A stretch of 64,000 bases of DNA from Vreelandella venusta (GCF_007989605.1 NZ_BJUL01000017.1:1-64000), one strand, 5' to 3'. Shown: positions 27,163 to 35,830, counted from the stretch's first letter. Made by a program: numbers and translations. The notes: a model not told the origin generated them from the sequence alone.

Positions 27163-28176
27163 ATGCCGCTACTGCAAAGTATTGTGCACCGCCTTGATCC
27201 ATCACTAGATGGTGAACGTTTGACCGTCACGGCGGCACCTGCGTCAACACCCGCGGCCAACGATGATCCAGTGATGGCAAGCCTGGTAAATTCGCTAAAT
27301 GACACCTACAACACCAAAGCCAAAGGGTGGGGAAGGTTTGCCGAGCAGGGCGAGCAGGCTGGGCCGCTGGTCGCTTGGCTGCAAGCCTATATGGCAGAAG
27401 AGCAAGATTTTACCCAGCTTTCTATGGCGATTGCCGAGCGCTTGGCGAAAACACTACAAGAGCAGCTCTCCGTTAGCGGCTACTTAGTGTTCGCACATCT
27501 GCGCCAGGGCGATACCGAGACGCTATTTTTAGGCTTAGTTCATCAGCGGGAAGGTATTGGCATTAACGCAGAGCACCAAGCAGTGCCTGCCGCGCAGCTT
27601 AATACCAGCCAGCTCACCTTGGCAGCACGGATAAACCTTACCCAATGGCAGAGCGACGCTGAAAGCACACAGTATGTGTCGTTTTTAAAAGACCGCGGCG
27701 GCAAAAAGCTAGCCGATGGCTTGATAGCCCTGTTGGGAATGGAAGAGGGCATTGATGCCCCCGCCGAAACCCGCACGCTGTTGAAAGCCTTCAGTGATTA
27801 CGTCGAAAAAGAGGACTACGACGACGAAGCCAGCCGAGAAAAAACTGACACCCTGGTTGACTACGCCAACGAGCAGCTGCGCCGTGGCGAGCCAATGACA
27901 TTAGAAGAACTTTCAGAGCTGGTGGACGAAAAGCAGCCCAAAGCGTTTTACGACCATATCCGGAATGCTGACTATGGCCTTTCTCCAGAGATTCCACCGG
28001 ACAAGCGTACTATCAGTCAGTTCCGGCGATTTACCGGACGCGCTGGGGGCGTATCGATCAGTTTTGACTCCCACCTACTCGGGTCCAGCATTGAGTACGA
28101 TGAAAACCAGGATCGCCTGATTATTAAGCAAGTGCCCAAGCAGCTAAAAGAGCAGTTGGCGAAGCGTAAGGAGTGA
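27163..28176 (+). CDS. yejK: Nucleoid-associated protein YejK/NdpA
   Basis: DNA-associated protein of the YejK (37-kDa nucleoid-associated) family, 337 residues, the usual size. Recognisable segments are FTQLSMAIAERLAKTLQEQ near 86, SGYLVFAHLR near 105, YVSFLKDRGGKKLADGLIALLG near 166 and RRFTGRAGGVSISFDSHLLG near 285. It binds nucleoid DNA in E. coli with unclear role. The C-terminus is basic. It is a single gene; a short repetitive tail follows its stop. Confidence 0.88.
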   Translation: MPLLQSIVHRLDPSLDGERLTVTAAPASTPAANDDPVMASLVNSLNDTYNTKAKGWGRFAEQGEQAGPLVAWLQAYMAEEQDFTQLSMAIAERLAKTLQEQLSVSGYLVFAHLRQGDTETLFLGLVHQREGIGINAEHQAVPAAQLNTSQLTLAARINLTQWQSDAESTQYVSFLKDRGGKKLADGLIALLGMEEGIDAPAETRTLLKAFSDYVEKEDYDDEASREKTDTLVDYANEQLRRGEPMTLEELSELVDEKQPKAFYDHIRNADYGLSPEIPPDKRTISQFRRFTGRAGGVSISFDSHLLGSSIEYDENQDRLIIKQVPKQLKEQLAKRKE

Positions 28177-28230
28177 TAGGTGAATAGTGAGGAGTGATAG
28201 GTGAATAGTGAGGAGTGAGGAGTGAGGAGC
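28170..28230 (+). repeat. Short imperfect tandem repeat after yejK
   Basis: GTGATAGGTGAATAGTGAGGA occurs in two near-adjacent copies (about 28173-28213), followed by three GAGGAGT units. A reverse-complement relative (TTCACTATTCACT) stands near 195-207 at the other end of the window, suggesting a dispersed simple repeat placed after genes. Confidence 0.55.
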
Positions 28231-28328
28231 GGGTGGGCGCTTAGGTGTAAAGGGCACTAAATGCCGCAACGCCAGTCGAAGTAGCATGTTTATTAAATGT
28301 GACATGTATATTAACAGGAGTGCTTAAC

Positions 28329-28781
28329 GTGCTGGATGCCATTAGCAATTTCTTCCAACGCGCGCTGGCAGAACCTGAGCAGCGTGATAATCAAACTCTG
28401 ACGCTAGAGCTGGCAACGGCGGCATTACTCTGTGAGGTAATGCGCGCCGATTACGATAAAAGCGATGCTGAACGCGCCGCGCTGAAGCAGATGCTAACCA
28501 GTCGTTATCACTTAAGTGAGAGCGATGTTAACGAATTAATGACGTTGGCGGAAACAGAAGTGGATGATGCCGTCGATCATTATCAGTTTGTTAGCCTAAT
28601 AAAAGAGCACTACGGCTATGAGCAGCGCTGCGAGTTGGTAACGTTAATGTGGCAGCTTGCTTGGGCAGACGGCAGTATCGACCCGCTTGAAGAGCACCGT
28701 ATCCGGCGGCTGGCAGATCTTTTACACGTTAGCCATAGTGATTTTATTCGCAGCAAGCTTGCCAGCACGCCCCAGGCCTAG
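28329..28781 (+). CDS. TerB-family protein
   Basis: All-helical cytoplasmic protein of 150 residues of the TerB/DjlA N-terminal-like family. Two acidic TerB motifs are visible: LLCEVMRADYDKSDAERAAL near residue 38 and LMWQLAWADGSIDPLEEHRI near 110. A GTG at 28329 with AGGAG eight bases upstream is preferred over the GTG at 28299. TerB proteins are linked to tellurite resistance and membrane stress, but single TerB genes outside ter operons have no clear role. Confidence 0.78.
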   Translation: MLDAISNFFQRALAEPEQRDNQTLTLELATAALLCEVMRADYDKSDAERAALKQMLTSRYHLSESDVNELMTLAETEVDDAVDHYQFVSLIKEHYGYEQRCELVTLMWQLAWADGSIDPLEEHRIRRLADLLHVSHSDFIRSKLASTPQA

Positions 28782-28871
28782 CGGCTCCCTTCCGGCTCAG
28801 CAGAAACCCCCTGCCGTCGACATAACCATTAATCGACCCATTGATACAGGGCTTGGAGCGCAGAAACACCA

Positions 28872-29465
28872 ATGAGTGATATGCAGGATGCATCGAACTT
28901 AACCGAACTGATTAATACCATGGAGCGAATGGAGCGTGAAAAAGCCAAGGTAAGCGTAGACGACGTGGTGCACGCGGTAGGCAGGCGTTCATTTGGGCCT
29001 CTCTTGTTGCTTGCTGGGCTAATTACACTTGCGCCTATTATTGGTGATATCCCCGGCATGCCAACGCTTATGGCGGCGTTGGTGTTACTCACGTCGGTAC
29101 AACTATTGCTGGGAAGAGAAACGTTCTGGCTGCCCAAATGGTTATTAAGCCGTTCGCTTTCCCGCAACAAGTTCGATAAAGCCATTCACTACATGAAGAA
29201 GCCCGCTAGATGGGTGGATAGTTTACTGGGTGTGCGTCTAGCGTGGATGACCGGCTATATCGGGATACGAGTTACCGCCGTGATGTGCTTGTTTATCGCC
29301 CTAGCCATGCCGCCGATGGAGTTTATTCCGTTTAGCGCCAACGGCGCGGGCTTAGCGCTTACCCTGTTTGGTTTAGGCTTAGTTGCCCGAGATGGCATTA
29401 TGCTCTCGCTGGGTTTTCTACTCACCGGGGCGACGTTGACGGTTGTGCTGATCAACGTGCTATAA
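28872..29465 (+). CDS. ExoD-family membrane protein
   Basis: Integral membrane protein of 197 residues matching the ExoD family (exopolysaccharide synthesis protein of rhizobia). The motif RRSFGPLLLLAGLITLAPIIGDIPGMPT near residue 38 (quoted in parts: RRSFGPLLLLAG, PGMPT) and RPARWVDS-like ARWVDSLLGVR near 116 are diagnostic. Ribosome site is weak. Its role in exopolysaccharide production is only known genetically in Rhizobium; here it lies among envelope-stress genes. Confidence 0.8.
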   Translation: MSDMQDASNLTELINTMERMEREKAKVSVDDVVHAVGRRSFGPLLLLAGLITLAPIIGDIPGMPTLMAALVLLTSVQLLLGRETFWLPKWLLSRSLSRNKFDKAIHYMKKPARWVDSLLGVRLAWMTGYIGIRVTAVMCLFIALAMPPMEFIPFSANGAGLALTLFGLGLVARDGIMLSLGFLLTGATLTVVLINVL

Positions 29466-29529
29466 ATTCGCCTACGACCATCCTAATGCCGCCTGAGCTG
29501 GCGGCTGTTTAAAGGAGCAAGCACATACC

Positions 29530-30132
29530 ATGTCTGATCCAGCGCCGTCTGAGTCATCATCGAACTCGCCATCGCCACATTCAGCACTGCCGCCTGCGCC
29601 CAAAACGCCCCGTGAGCAATCCCCCTGGGAGCGGCGGATTGAAACGCTGCTGTGGAATTCTCGCTTTCTAGTAATGCTGGCGGTAGTGCCGAGCCTATTG
29701 GGCTCACTGATGCTGTTTATTGTGGGTACGCTGGATATCTTAACCGTGGTGGGCGACGTACTGCGTTACTATCTGGTGGGTAGTTCTCAAGATATCCACG
29801 ATACCCTGGTGCCGGACATCATCATTGCTGTTGATGTTTATTTAATAGCGATTGTGTTGTTGATCTTTGGGCTGGGTATCTATCGGCTGTTTGTTTCCCG
29901 AATCGATCAGGCGGAAGTGCGCTATCCCAAACACCCGTTTAACGTAGGCTCGCTGGATCAGCTCAAAGACAAGATTGCCCGCGTGGTGATTTTGGCGGTA
30001 ATTATTGAGTTTTTCCGCGCTGTGGTGGATATCCGTTTCACGACGCCACTGGAAGCCATCTACCTCGCGCTTTCGGTGCTGGCGCTGGCGGCAGCGCTGT
30101 ATCTCATGAGTCTTGGGCATAAGGGGGAGTGA
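29530..30132 (+). CDS. YqhA-family (UPF0114) membrane protein
   Basis: Membrane protein of 200 residues with about four hydrophobic segments. A proline/serine-rich N-terminal tail of about 30 residues precedes the family core ERRIETLLWNSRFLVMLAVV, and the family motif DVYLIAIVLLIFGLGIYRLF lies near residue 98. The YqhA family has no established function. GGAG lies about 12 bases before the ATG. Confidence 0.78.
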   Translation: MSDPAPSESSSNSPSPHSALPPAPKTPREQSPWERRIETLLWNSRFLVMLAVVPSLLGSLMLFIVGTLDILTVVGDVLRYYLVGSSQDIHDTLVPDIIIAVDVYLIAIVLLIFGLGIYRLFVSRIDQAEVRYPKHPFNVGSLDQLKDKIARVVILAVIIEFFRAVVDIRFTTPLEAIYLALSVLALAAALYLMSLGHKGE

Positions 30133-30287
30133 GACGAATCGTCGGGCTGTCTCTTAAGCGAGTGAGTTAATACCCGCCGAGGGTAAATTACGCAAACATT
30201 ATCAATCACTGCTAGGCTGGAAATGTTATCCCAAGGTGTTGCTCTCTTTGAAGCAAGCCTTTAAACGCAAAAGCAAGGAGTGCCGTT

Positions 30288-30362
30288 ATGCGTAACATTA
30301 TCTATATTATTGGTCTAATCGTTGTTGTGCTGTTTATTCTATCGCTACTTGGACTGCGTTAA
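30288..30362 (+). CDS. 24-residue hydrophobic membrane peptide
   Basis: A complete 24-codon frame with AAGGAG seven bases before the ATG. The peptide is MRNIIYIIGLIVVVLFILSL plus four residues ending LGLR: a single transmembrane helix with Arg at both ends. It is followed within 25 bases by a strong terminator and lies 155 bases after the YqhA-family gene. Ribosome site, helix and terminator together favour a real gene, too short for routine gene calling. Function unknown; small membrane peptides often modulate larger membrane complexes. Confidence 0.6.
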   Translation: MRNIIYIIGLIVVVLFILSLLGLR

Positions 30363-30384
30363 GCACACCGCGCCAATAGAAAAA

Positions 30385-30424
30385 CGCCCGCAGCCCTTTT
30401 TTCAAGGGGCTGCGGGCGCTTTGT
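30385..30424. terminator. Bidirectional terminator between the membrane peptide and the convergent unknown gene
   Basis: CGCCCGCAGCCC (30385-30396) pairs with GGGCTGCGGGCG (30407-30418) over 12 bp. A-rich sequence lies on the left and T-rich on the right, so it can end transcription in both directions. Confidence 0.85.
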
Positions 30425-30426
30425 AT

Positions 30427-30756
30427 TTACGCGCAGTCGGCAGCGCCCTGGCCAAACATATCAAACATTAGTTCCCGTCCCATCGACGTCAGTACGAAAC
30501 GGTCGTAGTCGTTAAATTCAGCGGCACCACTCTCTTCGAGCACCTGTTGGCATGTTTTCCAACTAGGGCATTGCCCCTTCAAATGAGCTAGCTCACGCCG
30601 GGCAAGGCCACGCTGTGGCAAGGTAATGGTTTCGAGCACATGGCCGTTATCATAAAGCAGCTCGGCAACGCTAGAAAGGCAGTGACGTAGGCTACGCTGA
30701 ACATGATAAGCGGCAGACGCTACGCTGGATGCGGGGTGTGACACCTCGGAAGGCAT
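30427..30756 (-). CDS. Unknown small protein
   Basis: Protein of 109 residues from the ATG at 30756, which has CAGGAG eight bases upstream; the longer frame to 30804 is less likely. Predicted mostly helical, soluble, with four cysteines (one near residue 25, two in GQCPSWKTCQ, one at the C-terminus), which could bind a metal or form disulfides. I do not recognise a family. It converges on the small membrane peptide gene over a shared terminator and diverges from the first fliD. Confidence 0.6.
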   Translation of the reverse strand: MPSEVSHPASSVASAAYHVQRSLRHCLSSVAELLYDNGHVLETITLPQRGLARRELAHLKGQCPSWKTCQQVLEESGAAEFNDYDRFVLTSMGRELMFDMFGQGAADCA

Positions 30757-31137
30757 AAGTCGTTCTCCTGCAAATAGCCCCAAAATGGGCTTGTTGCAGC
30801 GCATTATAAAGCAATGCGAGTATTAGACCAAGGTCTATGATGGGTTGATGTCAAAGCCACCACCGACCTTTTTCTGACACATTTCTGTCATCTAGATAAT
30901 TCAGCATGTAAGCCGCTAGGGGAAAAGCAAAAAGTATTAATTAAAATTGATGGCGTTATGGCTTTTTAGTTTTATGTAAGCGTCATTCTTTACAATTCAT
31001 TACTTTTTAGTACGTAAAAAAAGCCAAATAGGCTCAAGTCTAAGCTTTAATGGCCGATAGTATTAAATATAAATCACATTCTTATGTATGAGCAGCGCCA
31101 GCGTGTTGGGCGTTATTTAAAAAAAGGGCAGTAACTT
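30757..31137. other. Divergent region upstream of fliD, 381 bases
   Basis: A+T-rich and without a convincing gene. It holds the sigma-28 promoter of the first fliD (31034-31060), leaving a 77-base leader before the ATG. The left part must contain the promoter of the minus-strand unknown gene, which I could not fix. Confidence 0.6.
31034..31060 (+). promoter_or_regulatory. Sigma-28 (FliA) promoter of the first fliD
   Basis: TCAAGTCT-N11-GCCGATAG matches the FliA consensus TAAAGTTT-N11-GCCGATAA with the exact 11-base spacer and a complete GCCGATA core. Confidence 0.8.
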
Positions 31138-32484
31138 ATGGCTTCCATTTCATCACTCGGTATTGGCTCAGGACTCGACCTCAACGGCTTGTTGGATCAA
31201 TTGCAAGATGCTGAGCGAGGGAAGTTGAAGCCTATAGAGCGTCAACTGGAAACCCAGCAGACCAAGATTTCTGCTTATGGTCAGCTGCAAAGTGCGCTTT
31301 CCAAATTTCAAACTGCAGCCGCTGAGTTAAACGACAGTGCGCTGTATGAAAGCCTTTCCACGAATGTAGGAGGCGATGCTATTACTGCCACGGCAGACGG
31401 CGAAGCGCAGCCCGGTAGTTACAATGTCACCGTTAATACACTCGCTACTCGTGGCACGCTGGCTTCTGAAGGTGTTGCTGAACTGGACGCGTCGCTAACG
31501 ACCGCTGAGCAAACGCTGACCTTCTCATTCGGTGATGGGTCCAGTAAAGAGGTCACCATCGGTGCGAATAGTAGTCTGGAAGATATTCGCGATGCGATTA
31601 ACGCCAGTGAAGATTCAGGCGTTAACGCCACTATTGTGAACGACGGCACCAACTACCGGCTGGCGCTTAGTTCTAGCGAAACCGGTGCGGACGCCTCTAT
31701 TACCGGCTTTAGCTTTTCAGGCACCGAACCCTTCGCTGCGGACACCGATAACACTCTGCAAGCAGGCACCGATGCCGCGTTAACGGTGAATGGTATTGCT
31801 ATCACCAGTCCCACTAATCAGGTTGAAGGAGCGATTCAAGGCGTGACGCTTAATCTGCAAGAGGAAGGCGATAGCACCGTGGAAGTCGAGCAGAATACAC
31901 GCGCTGTTCGTGAAGCAATTACGGGCTTTGTCGATGCCTATAACGAGCTTAAGGGCACCATCGGCGAGCTGACCAGTTACAATGCGGAAACCGGCGTGGC
32001 TGGCGAGCTCAACGGTGATAATACGGTGCGCACTGTGGAATCACGCATGCGCAGCATATTAAGTGGCGGTATCGAAGGTGAGTTCTCGGTGCTTAGTGAT
32101 ATTGGTATTTCGCTACAGCGGGACGGCACGCTTTCTATTGATGAAAGCGAACTGGATAACGCCATTGTCAATAACCAGGATGCGCTGTCGGTGTTCTTTG
32201 CTGGTGACGCCGACGAGGCAGGTATGGCTGGTCAGTTAAACCAAGGCCTAGACCAGTTGTTGGGCACTAACGGGGCTGTGAAAGGCGCTATTACCGGGGC
32301 GGAAAATCGCGTAGAGTCCCTAGTGGAGCGCTACACCCGCACAGAAAAAACCATTGAGCAGACCATTTCTCGTTACCGTACCCAGTTCGGCCAGTTAGAT
32401 AGCATGATTGCCCAGATGAACCAAACTAGCAGCTATCTAACCCAGCAGTTTGATGCCCTCGACGCTCAGCTTGGGCGTAAATAA
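31138..32484 (+). CDS. fliD: Flagellar filament cap protein FliD, copy 1
   Basis: Hook-associated protein 2, 448 residues, which caps the filament and helps flagellin fold as it is added. The FliD N-terminal domain (ISSLGIGSGLDLNGLLDQLQ) and C-terminal domain (TISRYRTQFGQLDSMIAQMN, SSYLTQQFDAL) are complete, with coiled-coil character at both ends. It has its own sigma-28 promoter and terminator. It is closely similar to the next gene throughout (for example GVNATI-NDGT-YRLALSS and TVR-ESR-RS-L-GG), a tandem duplication. Which copy is used, or whether they form mixed caps, is not known. Confidence 0.92.
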   Translation: MASISSLGIGSGLDLNGLLDQLQDAERGKLKPIERQLETQQTKISAYGQLQSALSKFQTAAAELNDSALYESLSTNVGGDAITATADGEAQPGSYNVTVNTLATRGTLASEGVAELDASLTTAEQTLTFSFGDGSSKEVTIGANSSLEDIRDAINASEDSGVNATIVNDGTNYRLALSSSETGADASITGFSFSGTEPFAADTDNTLQAGTDAALTVNGIAITSPTNQVEGAIQGVTLNLQEEGDSTVEVEQNTRAVREAITGFVDAYNELKGTIGELTSYNAETGVAGELNGDNTVRTVESRMRSILSGGIEGEFSVLSDIGISLQRDGTLSIDESELDNAIVNNQDALSVFFAGDADEAGMAGQLNQGLDQLLGTNGAVKGAITGAENRVESLVERYTRTEKTIEQTISRYRTQFGQLDSMIAQMNQTSSYLTQQFDALDAQLGRK

Positions 32485-32522
32485 CCGCTAAAGTAATTGG
32501 ATGGTTGTTGAACGCCTACGCT

Positions 32523-32548
32523 AACGCCTGCTTCCTGCAGGCGTTTTT
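32523..32548 (+). terminator. Terminator after the first fliD
   Basis: AACGCCTGC (32523-32531) and GCAGGCGTT (32537-32545) form a 9-bp stem with loop TTCCT and a T run. Confidence 0.85.
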
Positions 32549-32609
32549 ATTAGAAGTTTCTCATTTCTAGTAAAAAAGTATGAAAATCAGCGAAAGCGCG
32601 AAAAGGCGC

Positions 32610-32636
32610 TAAAGTTGTGCGCTTTTCTGCCGATAG
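32610..32636 (+). promoter_or_regulatory. Sigma-28 (FliA) promoter of the second fliD
   Basis: TAAAGTTG-N11-GCCGATAG differs from the FliA consensus at only two positions, with the correct spacer. It starts 60 bases after the terminator of copy 1, so the two fliD genes are separate transcription units. Confidence 0.88.
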
Positions 32637-32717
32637 CAGTGCTATTAAATAAACGGGCGTGTGCATGCGCGCCTGAGTCTTGTGGTTTAGCCTTTTGCAC
32701 TGAGGAATACCCCCCGC

Positions 32718-34121
32718 ATGGCGACGATAACCTCTCTTGGCGTTGGTTCTGGCCTTGATCTCACCGGTTTGCTTGATCAGCTTCAAGCGGCTGAGCGAGG
32801 CAAACTCGCGCCGATTACGCTTCAAAAGAAGCAGCAGCAGGCGAAAATTTCTGCCTTTGGCCAACTTCAAACGTCGCTGAACGCGTTTCAAGACGCGGTC
32901 GCCAAAATCAATGACCCCAAGCTCTACCAAAGCCTTTCAGCCAATGTGCGTGGCACTGGTGGTGGAGAAGCTATTAAAGCGACTGCCGCCGCTGATGCGC
33001 TGCCGGGCAGCTACCGGGTAGAGGTCAGCCAATTGGCCACCTCTGGCACGCTAGCTTCAAACCGCGTGGGAGAGCGGGACGCAGCCATGGATCTACAAGG
33101 GGCAACTGCGCTGCAGCTAACCTTTTGCGATGGCGAGAGCGTCGCTATCAACATTGCAGAAGGCAGTAGCCTTGCGGATATTCGTGATGCCATTAACGCT
33201 GATAAAGAATCTGGTGTTAACGCCACGATTATCAACGATGGCACGGGCTACCGGCTGGCACTGAGTTCTAAAACCACTGGCGCAGACGCTTCTATTGAAA
33301 GTTTTAGCTTTGTTGATGCTGATAGCGCTGTAGTGCCCGGCCCCTTTGCTGAAGATGCACTCACCAAGCGCCCTGGCGAAAACGCCGCGTTAACGGTAAA
33401 CGGCATTGCGATTAGCAGTGCTGACAATAAAATCGAAGGCGCGATTCAGGGCGTAACGCTCAACCTTACGGATCTCAACATTGCCGAGGGCGAAACGGCT
33501 TCCAGCACCATTAATATTGAGCGCGACACGCTAAAGCAGCGCGAAGCGATTAATGGCTTTGTAAAAGCGTTTAATGACTTAAAAGGCACTATTGGCAAGC
33601 TCACTCGCTTTACCGGCGATAGCGAAACCGCTGGTGAGCTATTGGGCGATAACACCGTGCGCACCATCGAATCCCGGCTGCGCAGTGTATTAACCGGTGG
33701 GGTAGAAGGCGGTGAGTTGTCTACCCTTAACCAGCTAGGCATCACTCTGCAACGAGATGGTAAGCTAAAGGTCGATGAAGAGACGTTAGATGGCTTGATC
33801 GCTAATAATCCCCAGGCACTCAATGCCTTTTTTGCCGGTGAAAACGAGGGGGAGGGTATGGCGGGTAGACTAAACACCACTATCGAACAGGTGCTGGGCA
33901 ACAACGGCGTGGTCAAGCTGGCGATTAGCGGCGCGGAAAACCGTGTAAAAAGCCTGGACGACCGTTTCGAGCGTATGGAAAAAACCATTGAAGGCACCAT
34001 CTCTCGCTACCGCACCCAGTTCGGCCAACTGGATGCGATGATTGCCCAGATGAACAGCATGAGCAGTTACCTCACCCAGCAGTTCGACGCCCTGGATAGT
34101 CAGTTAGGCCGTAAGAAATAA
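32718..34121 (+). CDS. fliD: Flagellar filament cap protein FliD, copy 2
   Basis: Paralogue of the preceding cap protein, 467 residues. N-terminal (ITSLGVGSGLDLTGLLDQLQ) and C-terminal (TISRYRTQFGQLDAMIAQMN) regions are nearly the same as copy 1. The differences are concentrated in the middle, where this copy has insertions (for example around residues 195-215, DADSAVVPGPFAEDALTK) and one unusual cysteine in LTFCDGESV. Such central domains face outside and vary between strains. It has its own sigma-28 promoter. No fliS or fliT follows; the next gene is flagellin after a repeat-rich gap. Confidence 0.92.
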   Translation: MATITSLGVGSGLDLTGLLDQLQAAERGKLAPITLQKKQQQAKISAFGQLQTSLNAFQDAVAKINDPKLYQSLSANVRGTGGGEAIKATAAADALPGSYRVEVSQLATSGTLASNRVGERDAAMDLQGATALQLTFCDGESVAINIAEGSSLADIRDAINADKESGVNATIINDGTGYRLALSSKTTGADASIESFSFVDADSAVVPGPFAEDALTKRPGENAALTVNGIAISSADNKIEGAIQGVTLNLTDLNIAEGETASSTINIERDTLKQREAINGFVKAFNDLKGTIGKLTRFTGDSETAGELLGDNTVRTIESRLRSVLTGGVEGGELSTLNQLGITLQRDGKLKVDEETLDGLIANNPQALNAFFAGENEGEGMAGRLNTTIEQVLGNNGVVKLAISGAENRVKSLDDRFERMEKTIEGTISRYRTQFGQLDAMIAQMNSMSSYLTQQFDALDSQLGRKK

Positions 34122-34137
34122 TCTTAACGCTGCTTTT

Positions 34138-34403
34138 CCATTGCGAGAGGCAACTTCAGCTCGCGACCTAAACGCTGTGACATTGTAGGAGGGCGCTTTA
34201 GCGCGCGATCTAATGCAGTGTCACTGTTGGGGAGTCGTTGTGGAAGTGAGTTTTAGCTTTGGTTCGACACTTTGACGATGATTCAGGCTTGAATGCTTGC
34301 GCTAACTAAGGGCGGCTACGCCGCCATCGCCCACTGGAAGTGGCCTCCTACAACAGAACAGTGGCAAGATATTTTGTAGGAGGGAGCTTTAGCTCGCGAT
34401 CTC
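34138..34403. repeat. Cluster of REP-like elements
   Basis: TGTAGGAGGGCGCTTTAGCG at 34183 continuing to CGCGATCT is repeated at 34374 as TGTAGGAGGGAGCTTTAGCT continuing to CGCGATCT; a third, divergent copy lies near 34140-34168 (GCGAGAGGCAACTTCAGCTC). An inverted partner, TGGCCTCCTACA, sits at about 34340-34351. Each unit is itself a short hairpin (AGCGC/GCGCT type). This is the layout of REP doublets in pseudomonads and halophiles. Confidence 0.7.
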
Positions 34404-34500
34404 AGCTGCGAAGATAGTGAATCAACCTCAACTTCCCTAAAAGTGCTACTTCCCTCCCGCTTCAGTTACCAAACATTACATCTTTTTTTACTAACCGCCC

Positions 34501-34527
34501 TAAAGATTCCTCTCGCCGTGCCGTTAA
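34501..34527 (+). promoter_or_regulatory. Sigma-28 (FliA) promoter of flagellin
   Basis: TAAAGATT-N11-GCCGTTAA matches the FliA consensus except for two bases, with the correct spacing. It lies 73 bases before the fliC ATG. Confidence 0.87.
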
Positions 34528-34599
34528 TTCTAATAACGGCGCACAAAGTGGCCGAATAGCAGGCCTTCCGGCCAGTGTTCATGCAAGGAGAATCACACC

Positions 34600-35823
34600 A
34601 TGTCAGTGATCAATACCAACATTACCTCCATGATTGGCCAGTCCAACCTGTCCAAATCACAAAGTGCCCTGCAAACCTCTATGGAGCGTTTGAGCTCTGG
34701 TCTGCGTATCAATAGCGCTAAAGACGACGCAGCTGGCCAAGCCATCGCCAACCGCATGAGCAGCCAGATTACTGGTCTGTCTCAGGCGCAGCGTAACGCT
34801 AACGACGGTATTTCTGTTGCCCAGACTGCTGAAGGCGCACTGAACCAGGTGAACGACAACCTGCAGCGTGTTCGTGAGCTGACCGTTCAGGCGCAAAACG
34901 GTACCAACTCGCAGAAAGACCTTGACTCTATCCAAGCTGAAATTGGGCAGCGTATGGGTGAGATTAACCGAATCTCACAACAAACGGATTTTAACGGTGT
35001 TAAGGTACTGGCAAATGACCAAGCGCTCAATATTCAAGTGGGTGCAAATGATGGTGAACAGATCGCCGTTAACCTCAAAGAAATTACCTCAACTACTTTG
35101 GGCTTGAGCACTTACAGCGTATCCGGACCTGATGTTGCCGGTGGCTTCACAGATCAAACTGGCGGCACTACTGTAGCCATGCAAGCAGCGTATGGTGACA
35201 CCACTTCGGTTAATGATACTAGCATCAATAACTTCTCCGCTGACCTTCAGACCTCTTTAGGATTAAGCGGTAACGGTAGTGTTACTATTGCTGACACTTC
35301 TGGAAATGCTAAAGTGGATAGTAACGGCAACTGGTATGCGGAGGTCAGCATCACTTTGACCAATGATGCTGCAGGCCAAGCTGCTTCCGAAAGCTTAGCC
35401 AATAAAGGGTTGGATGTTGCGGCTGATGGTGCTGCTAAAACATTCTACGTCGCTCTAGATCCGCAAGATGCTGATACTTCAACCGCTACCGCAGCATTTA
35501 CTGTTGATGGAGCTAAACTGAGCGCTGCCAGCCTTCAAAATGGTAGCACTGCTGACCCGCTGAAGCAGCTAGATGATGCATTAAGCATGGTGGATACTCT
35601 TCGCTCCGACTTAGGTGCCGTCCAAAACCGCTTCGAATCCGCCATCACTAACTTGAATACCAATGAGACCAACCTCTCTGCGGCACGTTCGCGTATTGAA
35701 GATGCAGACTACGCGGTAGAAGTGGCTAACATGACTAAGTCACAGATTCTGCAGCAGGCCGGTACTTCTGTACTGGCACAGGCCAACCAGATTCCGCAGA
35801 ACGTTCTTTCTCTGCTGGGTTAA
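34600..35823 (+). CDS. fliC: Flagellin
   Basis: Filament subunit of 407 residues. The D0/D1 N-terminal part (SVINTNITSMIGQSNLSKSQ) and C-terminal part (ARSRIEDADYAVEVANMTKS) are fully conserved, and QRVRELTVQAQNGTNS matches the segment recognised by TLR5. Residues of about 165-320 form the surface-exposed variable domain, rich in Thr, Ser, Asp and Gly, with visibly higher A+T content than the ends. CAAGGAG precedes the ATG. FlaG and FliS, which often accompany fliC, are not in the window. Confidence 0.95.
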   Translation: MSVINTNITSMIGQSNLSKSQSALQTSMERLSSGLRINSAKDDAAGQAIANRMSSQITGLSQAQRNANDGISVAQTAEGALNQVNDNLQRVRELTVQAQNGTNSQKDLDSIQAEIGQRMGEINRISQQTDFNGVKVLANDQALNIQVGANDGEQIAVNLKEITSTTLGLSTYSVSGPDVAGGFTDQTGGTTVAMQAAYGDTTSVNDTSINNFSADLQTSLGLSGNGSVTIADTSGNAKVDSNGNWYAEVSITLTNDAAGQAASESLANKGLDVAADGAAKTFYVALDPQDADTSTATAAFTVDGAKLSAASLQNGSTADPLKQLDDALSMVDTLRSDLGAVQNRFESAITNLNTNETNLSAARSRIEDADYAVEVANMTKSQILQQAGTSVLAQANQIPQNVLSLLG

Positions 35824-35830
35824 TCTGAGG

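Larger units (their letters stand above)
34122..34599. other. 478-base gap between fliD copy 2 and flagellin, with REP-like elements
   Basis: No gene. It contains a cluster of REP-like sequences (listed separately) and, at the right end, the sigma-28 promoter of flagellin with a 72-base leader ending in CAAGGAG. Confidence 0.7.

Noticed and set aside
33446..34000. 184-codon minus-strand frame inside the second fliD
   Set aside because: Serine-rich antisense shadow of a gene with clear FliD domains.
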